Below are positions 43,054-52,670 of a stretch of DNA of 64,000 nt, one piece after another. Made by a program: the position numbers and the translations under genes. The DNA lies in NCBI GenBank assembly GCA_029834535.1, contig JAQMWT010000673.1, positions 87,302-151,301 on the forward strand, given 5' to 3'. How positions within the stretch are numbered: the first letter of the stretch is position 1; each line of letters opens with the position of its first letter. The notes below the pieces were generated by a model. The model saw only the letters and a program-made list of their open reading frames with translations. It was not told the origin of the DNA and did not search any database. The DNA comes from Chrysophaeum taylorii (taxonomy: Eukaryota > Sar > Pelagophyceae > Pelagomonadales > Pelagomonadaceae).

Positions 43054-45393
43054 TCACGAGGCTCGCCGTGGCGGGGGCGGCGGAGGCGCTGAGCCAATTG
43101 CATTCACAGTACGTGGCGGTGGCGCAGGAGGCGTCGAGCCGATCGCATTCACGAGTCGGACCGGTGGGACAGCGTTCTGAGGCGCATTGCCGCCGTATTT
43201 CGCCTTACTTGGCACCTTGAATAAAGGTGGCGGTGGTACGAACGTAGGGCGTCTCAGCGCCGCTGTTGCCTTGTTGCGATCCGCGTTAACCACCGGCGCG
43301 GGGAACTCTGGTTTCACGGGTTGTTGCGCGGTGGGAAGGGCGCGAGTGGCTGGCGGCGCTGGGACTTTATTCGTCACGGCGTCTTTGAGAGGCGCGACAG
43401 CGACCGTAGGTTTCGATGAGGACTGGGGAGGTGGTGGTGGTGGTGGGGCGTGCAACGAGGACGACGGCGGTGGTGTGACTGCCGCGTCGTTGTTTGCGGC
43501 GCCTGGCGGCGGCGGCGGCGGCGGTGGTGGTGGTGGTGGTGGTGGTGGCGGCGGCGGCGGCGGCGGCGGTGGAGTCGTCGGCGGTGGGGGAGCCCGCGGC
43601 GGAGGCGGCGGCAGGGGTGCCGTCGAGGGGGGGGTCGGTCGTGGCTGCTGGTCTGCCGCGGGCGGCGGGGCAGCCACCCGCGGTGTTGAGGAATTGGCAA
43701 AAAAGCGGGTTCGAGAATTCGAAGCGTCGACGAGCTGCTTCAGGGTCGAGGCCCAGGCGTCGCGATTCACGCGCATCGGGAATCGCATAGAGACGCGGCG
43801 AGAAGGTTGCTGGAAGTCGACGGAGACGAAGAAGTTGTCGCCGCCAGGGATGTCGTCAAGAGAGGGGTCGATAATAGAAAGCTTCCCCCCCTCGAGGCCA
43901 AACTCCTCCTCTAGCAAGCCGGTGCGGTCGTCAAGGATTTGGAGCGTGTAGTTCTCGAAGTCGGCGATGCCGTTCACATCGACCTTGGCCATTTTGTGCT
44001 GCCAGCGGCCTCGCTTGGGGACGGGAGCATCGAGCGCCAGGTTGACGACGCCTTGAACGGTGCCGCGGTTCCAGACAGCCAGAGCGTCCTTGTCGACGCT
44101 CGGTGGCCTGACGGCGACTACCTTAGGCGCGGGGGCCTCGTGCTCGCCAGTCTTCATCCGCTCGACGAGGAGGTTGGCGGCATCGCTGGCCGAGCGCGAT
44201 CGTCGGTTGCAAAGCCGCGCGACGACGTCCTCGATGCTGCGAAACCACGCCAGCGCCTCGACGGCGTCGACAATCTCGATCTTGAGGCGGCCCGTCGAGG
44301 GCGTCTCGATCGTAAGCTTGACCGGCCCATCGACTTTCTCCGGTAACACATCGTCGTCTCTGCTCTGCCCGCGGAATAGCGGGTTGTTATCCGCGTCGGC
44401 CGCCTTGACCGGCGCCGGCTTGGTACGTATTACTGCCTCCTCCTTGTCCTTTCCTATCTCATCCTCCTCGTCGTCGTCTTCTCGCAGTTGCGGCATGAGT
44501 TGACGCGGCTGCTGTGGCGTCGAGAGAGCGCCCTTGGACGACGCGCGATCGAGGTTGACGACGGTCTCGGCAGTCACCGGAAACGTCCCCTGGAAAATGC
44601 CTTGGGCCGCGTCGGCGCGACTCTTGGCGTAAGCTAGCGCGCACGTGGTAGTGTTCTCCGCCTCGTCGTCGCCTTGCTTCACGCTGACGACCACGACGTA
44701 CCGAAGCGCCCACTCGTTGTTCACGGACGTCGTCATGATGCGAGACGAAGCCCGCCGGAGCGCTCGTCGCGCCGTCTGCTTCTTAGACGTGTCGTCGACG
44801 GCGCGCTTCTTGAGGTAGCCCTCGCACGGGCCGACACCGTGGCCCGCTGGCTTCCACATGCTCGACGCCATCGTAGCCGTCAAGATTCCATCGAGCTTCA
44901 AGCGGCGGGCGAGCACCTCGATCGCCGCGGCGAGCGCTTTTTTGCGCCTTTTGGCGGCGACCTCGATCGCGACAACCCAAGCGTCCCGGATCTTGGTGGT
45001 CTCAGTGCGTAGCAACGTCATACACTTGGTCGTTCCCTCGATCGTCCGCATCCGAAGCTCCGTGTCGCCGATCTTGTCGACGCCCTCGAAGGTCGCGAGG
45101 TCGATCGCCCCGTGAAACTTGGCGTTCTCCGCCTCGGCCCAGACCCACCACGCGTCGCGGAAGATTGCGATCCACCGGGCCTTCCACACCTTCTTATACT
45201 TGGCCTTCTTCATGCACCACGACGTCATTCCCACGGTCCCGTACCGCTCCATCGGCAGCGGCAGCCGGTGGCCCGATGGCTCGAGGTTGATGAACTGCTC
45301 CTCGTCGAGGCTCTCGGCCCCACCGGGCGGTAACTTCGTGTCCTCATCGATCATGTTCCCCTGGTACACCCCGGCCATCGAAAGCTCGGCCAT
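43054..45393 (-). CDS. Multi-PH-domain protein with long polyproline region
   Basis: About 779 aa from the ATG at 45393; the longer frame upstream starts at a non-ATG codon. An N-terminal PH-like domain has WCMKKAKYKKVWKARWIAIF and ends in IRDAWVVAIEVAA. A second divergent PH-like domain starts GPCEGYLKKRAVDD. A third segment (YTLQILDDRTGLLEEEFGL, then RVNRDAWASTLKQLVDA) is also PH-like. The last 270 residues are Pro-rich, with a run of about 20 prolines, and end in two copies of VNAIGS followed by prolines. The pattern resembles FH1-type profilin- or SH3-binding tracts, but no FH2 domain follows. A membrane- and actin-linked scaffold is inference. The polyproline run is encoded by GGT/GGC repeats on the plus strand. 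Confidence 0.7.
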   Translation of the reverse strand: MAELSMAGVYQGNMIDEDTKLPPGGAESLDEEQFINLEPSGHRLPLPMERYGTVGMTSWCMKKAKYKKVWKARWIAIFRDAWWVWAEAENAKFHGAIDLATFEGVDKIGDTELRMRTIEGTTKCMTLLRTETTKIRDAWVVAIEVAAKRRKKALAAAIEVLARRLKLDGILTATMASSMWKPAGHGVGPCEGYLKKRAVDDTSKKQTARRALRRASSRIMTTSVNNEWALRYVVVVSVKQGDDEAENTTTCALAYAKSRADAAQGIFQGTFPVTAETVVNLDRASSKGALSTPQQPRQLMPQLREDDDEEDEIGKDKEEAVIRTKPAPVKAADADNNPLFRGQSRDDDVLPEKVDGPVKLTIETPSTGRLKIEIVDAVEALAWFRSIEDVVARLCNRRSRSASDAANLLVERMKTGEHEAPAPKVVAVRPPSVDKDALAVWNRGTVQGVVNLALDAPVPKRGRWQHKMAKVDVNGIADFENYTLQILDDRTGLLEEEFGLEGGKLSIIDPSLDDIPGGDNFFVSVDFQQPSRRVSMRFPMRVNRDAWASTLKQLVDASNSRTRFFANSSTPRVAAPPPAADQQPRPTPPSTAPLPPPPPRAPPPPTTPPPPPPPPPPPPPPPPPPPPPPPGAANNDAAVTPPPSSSLHAPPPPPPPQSSSKPTVAVAPLKDAVTNKVPAPPATRALPTAQQPVKPEFPAPVVNADRNKATAALRRPTFVPPPPLFKVPSKAKYGGNAPQNAVPPVRLVNAIGSTPPAPPPRTVNAIGSAPPPPPPRRAS

Positions 45394-45863
45394 CCTTCTG
45401 GATCGCAAGCTCACGCTGGGGGCAGTCAGGGCCTCAGAGGGACGAACACATCGCTTCAAGCATGTTGATAGAAAAAAACCCTAGGAAAGAAGAGCGAGGT
45501 AATATCTTCGTACTGGATTCGAGTGGATCTGTTGAAAAAATAGTTCACAACTTTTCTAAGGGGGTTGCTAAAGGCCTCCTTATCGAAAGGTGAGGGTAGG
45601 AATGCCGGTCCTTGTGTGTGTGCGAGGGCCCAGGGCCATATATACCCCTGTGCTTATTACATCGGGAGGTCTAGTCACGGATGTAGGCGGTTAGGCGCAT
45701 CACGAGCTCACGAAAATAGAACTGGTCAGTGAACTGTGTAAACCGACCGACCGACCGACCGACTGACTTACCGACAAGTAAACCAGAGAAAAGAAGCAAA
45801 AGCCGCGGCCGCTCACCTATAGGAGGAGTAAGTAAGTATCGAGATGTAGCTTCAGTATATGAT
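45394..45863. other. Intergenic with PH-gene upstream region
   Basis: No coding signal. A (CCGA)n stretch lies near 45748-45765. The 3' end of the next minus-strand gene follows. Confidence 0.45.
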
Positions 45864-47372
45864 TTAGAGCTCGTCTTCAGCCCGGAGAAAGGCGGCTGCG
45901 CGATGGCGATCGGGAAAGAGAAGGTCGAGGAGAAGGAGTGCGGCCGCGAGGAGCGCAAGAACGAGGAAAGCCAGGGCGAGGAAGGTCGCCGCGTCGGCCA
46001 GGCGATAGGTCGGCCCGCGATGGGTCGCGGCGAAGTCGGCGGGGAGATGGCCCTTGACGCGACGGTCGAGGAGGCCTTGGTAGAGGTCGTCGAGACAGGG
46101 CTTGGGTTGGTTGACGCGTTCGCACGCGGTGCGGAGCTCGGCGACGAGGGAGGACGCGCGTCGGTTGGAGGGCGCGGCGGCGGCGAAGGGCGCGCCTAGG
46201 GCGAATCTGGCCCCGACGGCGGCAAAAAGCACGTTCGGGAGGCAGAGGACAAACTCGAAGAGGAGAGGCGAGGGCAGCGCCTGGGCGACGTCGACCGTGG
46301 GTCGCCAGAGCTGCGTTCGTTTGCGTCTTCTGGAGGTATCCTCGTCGTCGGGCGTCGCGTCGCGGCGGCGCTTGACTTTTTCGGCCGACGTGACGAGGGC
46401 GGCGCGCGCCTCGCGCATCGCTGCCGCGGCGAGGCGGCGGTGGGCGCGCGAAGCACAGAGGGCCGTGCGGTAGTCGGTGGTCGGGTCGAGCGCGGCGGCG
46501 GCGAGGAGAGGTCCGTTGACGAGGAGCGCGCCCCACGTCGCCGTCGTGAGGTTCTGCCTCGCGCGATACTCGATCGGGATGTCTGCGGTGGAGAGGAGAT
46601 CGTAAAACTTGCTCAGGACCTTCTCGCGCTCGGCGTCGAGCCGCTCGAGCACGAGCATGCCCGCGGCGGATAGAGCGACGAGGGCCCCGTCCGGCTCGCG
46701 GCGGGCGACACCAAAACACGCCGCGCCGTCGACGACCACGAGCTTACCCGAGAGATCGCGCTCCTCGTCGTCCTCCCCAGACTTTGGCCGCGCGTCGGCT
46801 TGGAAATACGCGTCGAAGGTCGCGTACGTCACGACGTCGGCGCTCAGGAGCACGACCGGGAGCGCGTCCCGCTTTGTCCTCGCCGCCTCGAGGATCGCCT
46901 TGGCACACGGCTTGAGGTCGTCGACGTCGACGCACACGATGATCATCGCAGCCTGCGCGAGGGCGGCCGTCGCCTCGGCATTCGTGCGGCATTCGAGCTC
47001 GGACACGAGCTCGGCCGAAGCGCCGCGCTTGGCGCTCGCTCGGTGCGGCACCACCCGCAGGCCCGCCTTCTTGCGCGGCGCGCGCGGAGCCGCCCGCGCC
47101 AACGACACGAGCTCGCTCCGCTCGATCCCTCCCTTCGGCACCTCGACGTCGCGCGCCGCGAGATAGGCCTTGAGACCTTTAATCGACAGCGATTCGACCG
47201 ATTCTTCTTCTTCGTCCCTGCAAAGCGGCGCGACGTCGACCTCGGCGTAGCCACCAAGCACGAGGTGCGCCCCGATATACGTCGCCAAGTCCCGCGACCA
47301 CGACGACGCCGAATGGACCACGGCGACCCTGGGCCGCGCGTAGCCCGACGGCACCTTTGAGTGACGACTCAT
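45864..47372 (-). CDS. Ketopantoate-reductase-like protein with predicted tail anchor
   Basis: Single-exon 502-aa protein. The N-terminal half is alpha/beta with hydrophobic strands (AAMIIVCVDVDD, ALPVVLLSADVV) but lacks a clear GxGxxG. Between strands lies a SAP-like helix-turn segment (SLSIKGLKAYLAARDVEV, IERSELVSLARAA). Residues about 250-345 resemble the all-helical C-terminal domain of the ApbA/PanE family: LSKFYDLLSTADIPIEYRAR, NLTTATWGALLVNGPLLAAA. The C-terminus carries a strong hydrophobic helix (FLALAFLVLALLAAALLLL) and a short tail. PanE reductases make pantoate for CoA synthesis; activity is doubtful without the NADPH motif. The ATG overlaps the ATG of the divergent gene by 2 bp. 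Confidence 0.5.
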   Translation of the reverse strand: MSRHSKVPSGYARPRVAVVHSASSWSRDLATYIGAHLVLGGYAEVDVAPLCRDEEEESVESLSIKGLKAYLAARDVEVPKGGIERSELVSLARAAPRAPRKKAGLRVVPHRASAKRGASAELVSELECRTNAEATAALAQAAMIIVCVDVDDLKPCAKAILEAARTKRDALPVVLLSADVVTYATFDAYFQADARPKSGEDDEERDLSGKLVVVDGAACFGVARREPDGALVALSAAGMLVLERLDAEREKVLSKFYDLLSTADIPIEYRARQNLTTATWGALLVNGPLLAAAALDPTTDYRTALCASRAHRRLAAAAMREARAALVTSAEKVKRRRDATPDDEDTSRRRKRTQLWRPTVDVAQALPSPLLFEFVLCLPNVLFAAVGARFALGAPFAAAAPSNRRASSLVAELRTACERVNQPKPCLDDLYQGLLDRRVKGHLPADFAATHRGPTYRLADAATFLALAFLVLALLAAALLLLDLLFPDRHRAAAFLRAEDEL

Positions 47373-47373
47373 G
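47370..47373. promoter_or_regulatory. Overlapping start codons of a divergent gene pair
   Basis: The sequence CATG at 47370-47373 reads ATG on the minus strand (47372-47370) and ATG on the plus strand (47371-47373). If both starts are used, each promoter lies inside the other gene's coding region. Confidence 0.45.
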
Positions 47374-47933
47374 AGGGTTTCGATGCGAGACGTGTCTTCT
47401 TCCTCAGATGATGAGCTCCGCGGTGTCCCCGCCGGCGCGCTGGGTCGCGTACGTCATTCCTCTTCCCGGATTGTTCAAGGTGCGCGTAGGTTGGGATCGA
47501 GCTCCTCCGCAACGCACGCGCCGGCGAAGACGAGCTCGCGCGCGGGACCTGTACAGGCTCCATCGTCGACCAGAGCCAGTTCCGCAACATCGCCGTCGGC
47601 GAAGGATATAAGGCCCCCTTTGTCGTGCGCCAGCCAACGGCGCACCCTAAGCCAGAGATCATCGACGAACGACCCAAGAAACGCGCCAAGAAAGACAAGA
47701 AGAAAAAGAAGAAGAAAAAAGACAAGAGGAAGAAGCGCCATCGTCGGTCGCAAGACGACGACGACGACGACGACACTGACGACGAGCAGGCCGCGGAGAT
47801 TCCCGTGGTTGCCGACGACTGGGAGTTTGCGCGCCGGCTCGCGAGATTCGAGGCACTCCTCGAGGAACGGATCAGCCGACGACGAGGTGCGACCTCCATC
47901 ATTTTTCGTGATTGTTCTATTGCCTGTGATTAG
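47371..47933 (+). CDS. Small Lys-rich nuclear-type protein, spliced
   Basis: Exon 1 (47371-47448) reads MRVSMRDVSSSSDDELRGVP. A 41-bp intron (47449-47489, GTACGT to GCGTAG) restores frame to a 47490 exon: VGIELLRNARAGEDELARG, then SQFRNIAVGEGYKAPFVVRQ. A run of lysines, an Asp run and a helical end (WEFARRLARFEALLEERI) follow. The reading stops at 47931-47933. A possible second intron (47887-47933, 47 bp) would instead extend it with ESLRRFFFVCEDQTKRR. The Lys and Asp tracts are typical of nucleolar or RNA-processing factors. No named family was recognised. It is divergent from the reductase-like gene. Confidence 0.55.
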
Positions 47934-48368
47934 AGTCCCTCCGGAGATTTTTTTTTGTCTGTGAAGACCAAACGAAACGAAGAACCATAGATGAGGCGTC
48001 TTCAATGTTTTTCCGCCCGTCCCGCCGCGCGTCTTCACCGCCGTATCAAACCTCGGTCTACAGGTCGCAGCCCCACCACGTGAGGCGTATGACTACTGGA
48101 ATAGTGTGCGGTCGCGCCACTTTGATGACGACTTGGGCATTTTTTTACGACGGTCGTGGATTTGCGTTGTTGTGGATAATGATGGTGTCGTGCCACCTCT
48201 CTCTCTCTCTCTGTCTCTGGTGCAGATTAAAATGAGATTATTTTGGTATTATTATTTTCCTCGAGCCCGTCGGCGACAAGACATGTCATGAGATTATGAC
48301 GTCGACGGGCGAATTGTGTTGCGAGCAAGCGCTGGGTCGGCGGCAGTCGGTCTACTCTACCCAAAAGC
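47934..48368. other. Intergenic, 3' side of the PARP gene
   Basis: No clear coding signal apart from a possible 3' exon of the preceding gene. A (CT)n run lies near 48198-48214. Confidence 0.4.
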
Positions 48369-51300
48369 CTAGAGAGTTCGGAAGCAGACGAGGTACTCGG
48401 GATAGGCTTGGGCGTCGTGGTAGGTAACGAAAATCGCGGGATTTTGCACATTGTTGACCGTAGAATCGTAGAGTTGATTGGTCGATGGATCGCGTACGTC
48501 TGGCGCGAGCGCGCCTTGTTTGCCGAGACAGTACTCGCCAACAAGGACGCGCACGAGAAACATATGCTGGTTCCCGTCGGCGTCGGGGACGCTGTATTTC
48601 CCGCTGGCCGAGTACGAGGCGTCGCGGGCGAAGTATACCCCTTTCCCGAGTTTGACCGCGTGGCGACCGCAAAAGTTTCGGTTGAATCCCTGTTGTACGA
48701 TCTTGGGGATAACGTCCGGGGAAGTGCCGTGGAAGAGCCACTGGCGCTCGAAGCGCGCGGCGGTGTGGTGGGCGTCGATTTCCTTTTCTCGCTGCAGAAC
48801 GGTCTCGCGCTTGACCGCGTAGCTCTGCCACATGCTGACGTTCTGTATTCGATCTATCGAGACGATCTTTACCCTCTCGGGATCGAGAGTCTCGAAGAAA
48901 AAGTTAGCGACGCGCCGAGTCTCTTCGTGGTGCTGGCGAGAGTCGAGGCGAAACGACTGGGCCACGAGCGGGTCTCGAACATTTTCCCAGTGCTCTGGCA
49001 CGTCGAGGAGGCCCGCGGCGCCGCCGGTCAATTTGGCGAGACGGCTTAGCGCGTCGCGACTGGGCTCGGACGTCCGCGCGATCGGGAACCAGCCAGATCC
49101 GGTGGACACGGTAATGGTGGCGCCGTCGTCGCGCACGTAGCTGCGGGGGGGGGGGTTCGAGGCAAGTTCCTTCTCGACGGTCCCCTCGGGTTCGAGGATG
49201 ACCGACCCGTATGCTAAGCCGTCAGGGCGGCTCCTCGTGATCTGGACGAGCGAGCCCGCTCTCAACGCGAGAAGCGGTTCGTCCGCGTCGAGGTCATCGG
49301 TGACGACGGACGTGGATTCTTCCAATAGTTCTGAACATCGGGAGATCTCGACCTCGATTCGTCGAGGAGCCGAACGCAGGACCTTTCGTAGGATGCGTCC
49401 CGAGGCGTCGATCTGCTCCATCGTTTCGAAGTCGACCGCGTAGCTCTCCGCGTCGCCGTCGTCCGCCGACACGAACCGCTCGCCCCTCAGGTACGCTGCC
49501 TCGAGCTCTCTCGCGACGGGGCCGTCGTATTCAACCCACCCCGACGTCGCGTCCTCCTCCTCCTCCTCTTCTTCTTCTTCTTCTTCTTCGTCCTCCTCCT
49601 TTTCGTCGTCGTCGCCTTTTTTCCAATACCACGCGGCGGCGACGTTATCATCAAAGTCCGAGGAGAGCGTCTGGTGGATCTGCACGAACGTGTCGAGATG
49701 CTCGGCGGGATTCCAGTCTGCGACGACCGACTTCATCGCGACCGCGTTGTCTTGGATATTCTGGATTTCCTTTTCGAGGCCGAGGATGCGACGTTTTTGC
49801 GCGCGAATCTTGACGCGCTGGCGGTAGACGTACGCGAAGGCGCACAAGAGGACGACCCCAAAGATGGGCCCGAGGATGACGAGGATCTGTTCGACGCGCC
49901 TCGCATTATTGAAATTGCCGCCGCGTCCCGAAGAAGAAGAAGAAGAAGAACAGTCGTAGATAATATTCGCGTAGAAGTCGCCGCGCCGCGGGTACGGCGC
50001 GACGCCGAGCTCGGCCATCGGCGATTCGACGTTTGTCGACGTATCGTAGAGCCACGCCACGTAGGCGAGCGCGTCCGACGCTCCGTTTTCCGCGCACTGC
50101 GCCTCGACGTCGGCGACCGGAATAGAAACCTCGAACCCCATCGCGAAGGGCCAGCACTCGGCGTTGCCCGCGAATATTCGCTCGTCGAGCATCGCGAGAT
50201 GTCCTGAATGATCCGTTATCACGCTGTCCATGCACGCTGCCAGACTTGACGTCGACAAGGAAATTCTGGTCCCGTCCGTCGCGAGGGTCGCCGCCTTCTT
50301 CACCCGGTCTCCCCCGACGTCGCCGATCGCCGCGACGTAGCCGAGCGCGCCGTCCCGATACTCGACGGCCGCGTAGACGTGCGAGTCGCTCTCGACTACG
50401 TCGTAGCTGCCGTCGACGACGAGGGTATAGTTCGCCCTCACCAAGGATGTCTCGCACACCCTCTCCAGGACTGTGGTGAAGGTTAAGGTGGTTTGCGAGA
50501 CGTCGGAGCGCGACACGAGCAGGATCGGCTGCCGCCGAGGGAGCGAGAGAGAGGGGTTTTCGGCCCTGATCGCGGGGTCGTCCCAAAACGTAATTTCGAG
50601 CGAGTAAATTTTGGCAAGAACGAGCGGCGACAGCACAATTTGTTCCGCACCCGCGGCGGAGTCAAGGGCGTCCAATCTCAATACGACTTGGACGCCCGCC
50701 GCGAATATCGGGGCCACGAACGCCGCGCGGGGCGCATCATCAAAGTCGACCGCGCCAGACACAAAGACCTTGACACTCGTTGCGTTCGACCCGAGGACTT
50801 CTTCCACCACGTGTGGCGAGGCTTCGTACGCTTCCGCGCGAACCACAACATCGCTCGAAAACTCCGCGTACGCCGAGTTGATCGAGTCGAAGAGCCGAGC
50901 GGCCAGGGCCGGCACGGACGCGGGCAGCCGGCGCACCAGCTGGAAGTCTACGACAGGACGTTCCCCGTTGTCGCACTCGACCTGCTCGACGATCATGGTC
51001 GCAACACTCTCGCGCATGTGTTCCGGCAACCGCGCAAACCCCAGCCGCTCCTGGACCAGTCCTGGGGTGTCGGTCGTGTAGAACCACGCGAGAAAATTGA
51101 GGGTCGCCGCGCGCGCCGCGCAGTCGCGGCCGACGTGGGTCGTCTTGCGCAGGACGAAATACGTGAGGCTCGAGATGGGCCACGCGGTCGACGACGACGC
51201 GTCCTCGATGTCGGCCGTGAGCCTCGGGTTGTCGAGCAACAGACCCGAGAGCTCGGCGAGCGCGTACTCCACGCTCGCCGTCGAGGCTGTCACGACGCGC

Positions 51301-51986
51301 CCGTACTTGTTGATGACGTTCGCGTAGTCGACGCCGCGCTCGACCGCCTCTGACAGCACCACGTACCCGATCGAATACTCCAGAGCCAACACGGCCGCGA
51401 CGACGCCGTCCGTCGTGTCGCCGCGCTCGAACCCGCCCGGCCACGCCGGCTCCTTCGAGGCGCCGATCGTGCGGTTGAAATCGACCGAAAACTTTGACAG
51501 CGCGATCGTGAATATTTCGGTCGTCCCGCTCGAGTCCTCCCTCACCACCGGCACGATCGTCGCATTGGGGAGCGCGACCCCCGGGTTAGTCGCGGCTATC
51601 AACGGATCGTTCCACCGCGCGACGACCCCTCGAAACACGTCGGCGAGCGCCTCGCGCGACAACGCGAGGGTCGTGCCGACACCGGGCACGTTATAAATCG
51701 GCACGACTGCCGTCGCGGTCGAAGGATACATCTGCAAATCGGGAACCTCCTCGTAGTCGGACGCTCGTAGCACTGAGTCCGACCCCGCGAAGTCCGTCGT
51801 CAACGCCGCCAACCAATCGTCGTCCAAATCCACGCCCGCCTCGTCGCGTTTGATGAGTTCGATTCCCCGCCCCGAGCCCGTCGACGTGTACTCGACGGTG
51901 TCCTCCGCGCCAAACGGATACACGTACGCGACCTCGCGGTAGAGCCGCGCGGGGAGCGACGCGCCAGCACCGACGACCACAACCAT
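48369..51986 (-). CDS. Receptor-like ADP-ribosyltransferase: two PstS-like domains, TM, WWE, SH3-like, PARP
   Basis: Uninterrupted frame giving 1205 aa from the ATG at 51986; a signal peptide is not clear and an upstream exon may be missing. The first domain matches PstS-type phosphate-binding proteins: GAGASLPARLYREVA, STGSGRGIE, TTDFAGSDSVL, VVREDSSGTTEIF. A second, more divergent copy follows (about 380-690). One membrane helix lies near 698-719 (ILVILGPIFGVVLLCAFAYVY), followed by a coiled coil. A WWE domain starts AAWYWKK near 782 and contains a poly-Glu insert. An SH3-like domain (ALRAGSLVQITRSRPDG, GWFPIART) precedes the PARP catalytic domain: LFHGTS, GVYFARDASYSASGKY, PAIFVTYHDAQAYPEYL. 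The triad reads H-Y-I, as in mono-ADP-ribosyltransferases. Ligand binding outside and catalysis inside is inference from topology. Confidence 0.88.
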   Translation of the reverse strand: MVVVVGAGASLPARLYREVAYVYPFGAEDTVEYTSTGSGRGIELIKRDEAGVDLDDDWLAALTTDFAGSDSVLRASDYEEVPDLQMYPSTATAVVPIYNVPGVGTTLALSREALADVFRGVVARWNDPLIAATNPGVALPNATIVPVVREDSSGTTEIFTIALSKFSVDFNRTIGASKEPAWPGGFERGDTTDGVVAAVLALEYSIGYVVLSEAVERGVDYANVINKYGRVVTASTASVEYALAELSGLLLDNPRLTADIEDASSSTAWPISSLTYFVLRKTTHVGRDCAARAATLNFLAWFYTTDTPGLVQERLGFARLPEHMRESVATMIVEQVECDNGERPVVDFQLVRRLPASVPALAARLFDSINSAYAEFSSDVVVRAEAYEASPHVVEEVLGSNATSVKVFVSGAVDFDDAPRAAFVAPIFAAGVQVVLRLDALDSAAGAEQIVLSPLVLAKIYSLEITFWDDPAIRAENPSLSLPRRQPILLVSRSDVSQTTLTFTTVLERVCETSLVRANYTLVVDGSYDVVESDSHVYAAVEYRDGALGYVAAIGDVGGDRVKKAATLATDGTRISLSTSSLAACMDSVITDHSGHLAMLDERIFAGNAECWPFAMGFEVSIPVADVEAQCAENGASDALAYVAWLYDTSTNVESPMAELGVAPYPRRGDFYANIIYDCSSSSSSSGRGGNFNNARRVEQILVILGPIFGVVLLCAFAYVYRQRVKIRAQKRRILGLEKEIQNIQDNAVAMKSVVADWNPAEHLDTFVQIHQTLSSDFDDNVAAAWYWKKGDDDEKEEDEEEEEEEEEEEEDATSGWVEYDGPVARELEAAYLRGERFVSADDGDAESYAVDFETMEQIDASGRILRKVLRSAPRRIEVEISRCSELLEESTSVVTDDLDADEPLLALRAGSLVQITRSRPDGLAYGSVILEPEGTVEKELASNPPPRSYVRDDGATITVSTGSGWFPIARTSEPSRDALSRLAKLTGGAAGLLDVPEHWENVRDPLVAQSFRLDSRQHHEETRRVANFFFETLDPERVKIVSIDRIQNVSMWQSYAVKRETVLQREKEIDAHHTAARFERQWLFHGTSPDVIPKIVQQGFNRNFCGRHAVKLGKGVYFARDASYSASGKYSVPDADGNQHMFLVRVLVGEYCLGKQGALAPDVRDPSTNQLYDSTVNNVQNPAIFVTYHDAQAYPEYLVCFRTL

Positions 51987-52416
51987 TCGCCCTCTCGATC
52001 GACGCCGCGCACCTCCTTTTCTCGAGTCCTCCAAGGCTCTGCTACCCCCACAACCTTGCCGCACACGTCTCCACCACCATACCCCTGCTCGAACGATCGA
52101 CTCACCAACCCACCAACCGACTTCGTGTCGGAGATAGAGAACTCAGTGGAGATTCGAGTTTGAATCCGCCCACCTGCACAGTTCTTCAGCGCTGGGGAAT
52201 TCGATAAACTCACTTCACTAGGTTCATAGAACTTCAGTTCACTTCACTTCACCAGAATTCTCCCCCTTCGTGTTCACGTTCGCGTTCGTTCACCAGGGCA
52301 GACGGCTTGAGCCTTCGTCTAATGAGCAAAAAAAGCTGGAGCCGCGCGCGCTACCTAGAGTTGGAGGATAATGTTTATGATGAGGGGGGGGGAGCTCGGA
52401 ACAGACTGAGGAGCAC
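51987..52416. other. PARP-gene upstream region
   Basis: In-frame sequence continues to about 52064 without an ATG, so an upstream exon with a signal peptide could lie here. A degenerate CACTTCACTTCACC repeat lies near 52205-52250. Confidence 0.4.
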
Positions 52417-52626
52417 ATGAACGAGCCGGTTGCGACATCGATGTTGTCACGTCGAACACGCCCGGCAGAATCTGACGATCAACGAGGTCCGTCCAAGGTG
52501 TGGTGGGACTGCGTGCGCCGTCTGAAGGAATATCACTCTAGCCGCGTCAGTGGGAAGGCGACGCACGTGTGTGTCCTGTGCTGGGAGCGCCTGAAGGTGA
52601 CGAGAGACTCCAGGAGGGGCACCTGA
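52417..52626 (+). pseudogene. BED-type zinc-finger fragment, transposase relic
   Basis: 69 codons from an ATG end at a stop. The sequence SKVWWDCVRRLKEYHS followed by ATHVCVLCWERL has the W...C-x2-C layout that begins BED zinc fingers of hAT-type transposases. The His pair expected further on is cut off at the (ACAG)n tract. Only the first half of the finger is present, so it is a fragment. Confidence 0.45.
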
Positions 52627-52636
52627 CAGACAGACT

Positions 52637-52667
<31 letters not shown>

Positions 52668-52670
52668 GAC
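52624..52670 (+). repeat. (ACAG)n microsatellite
   Basis: About ten units of ACAG with minor interruptions, directly after the BED fragment. Confidence 0.9.
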
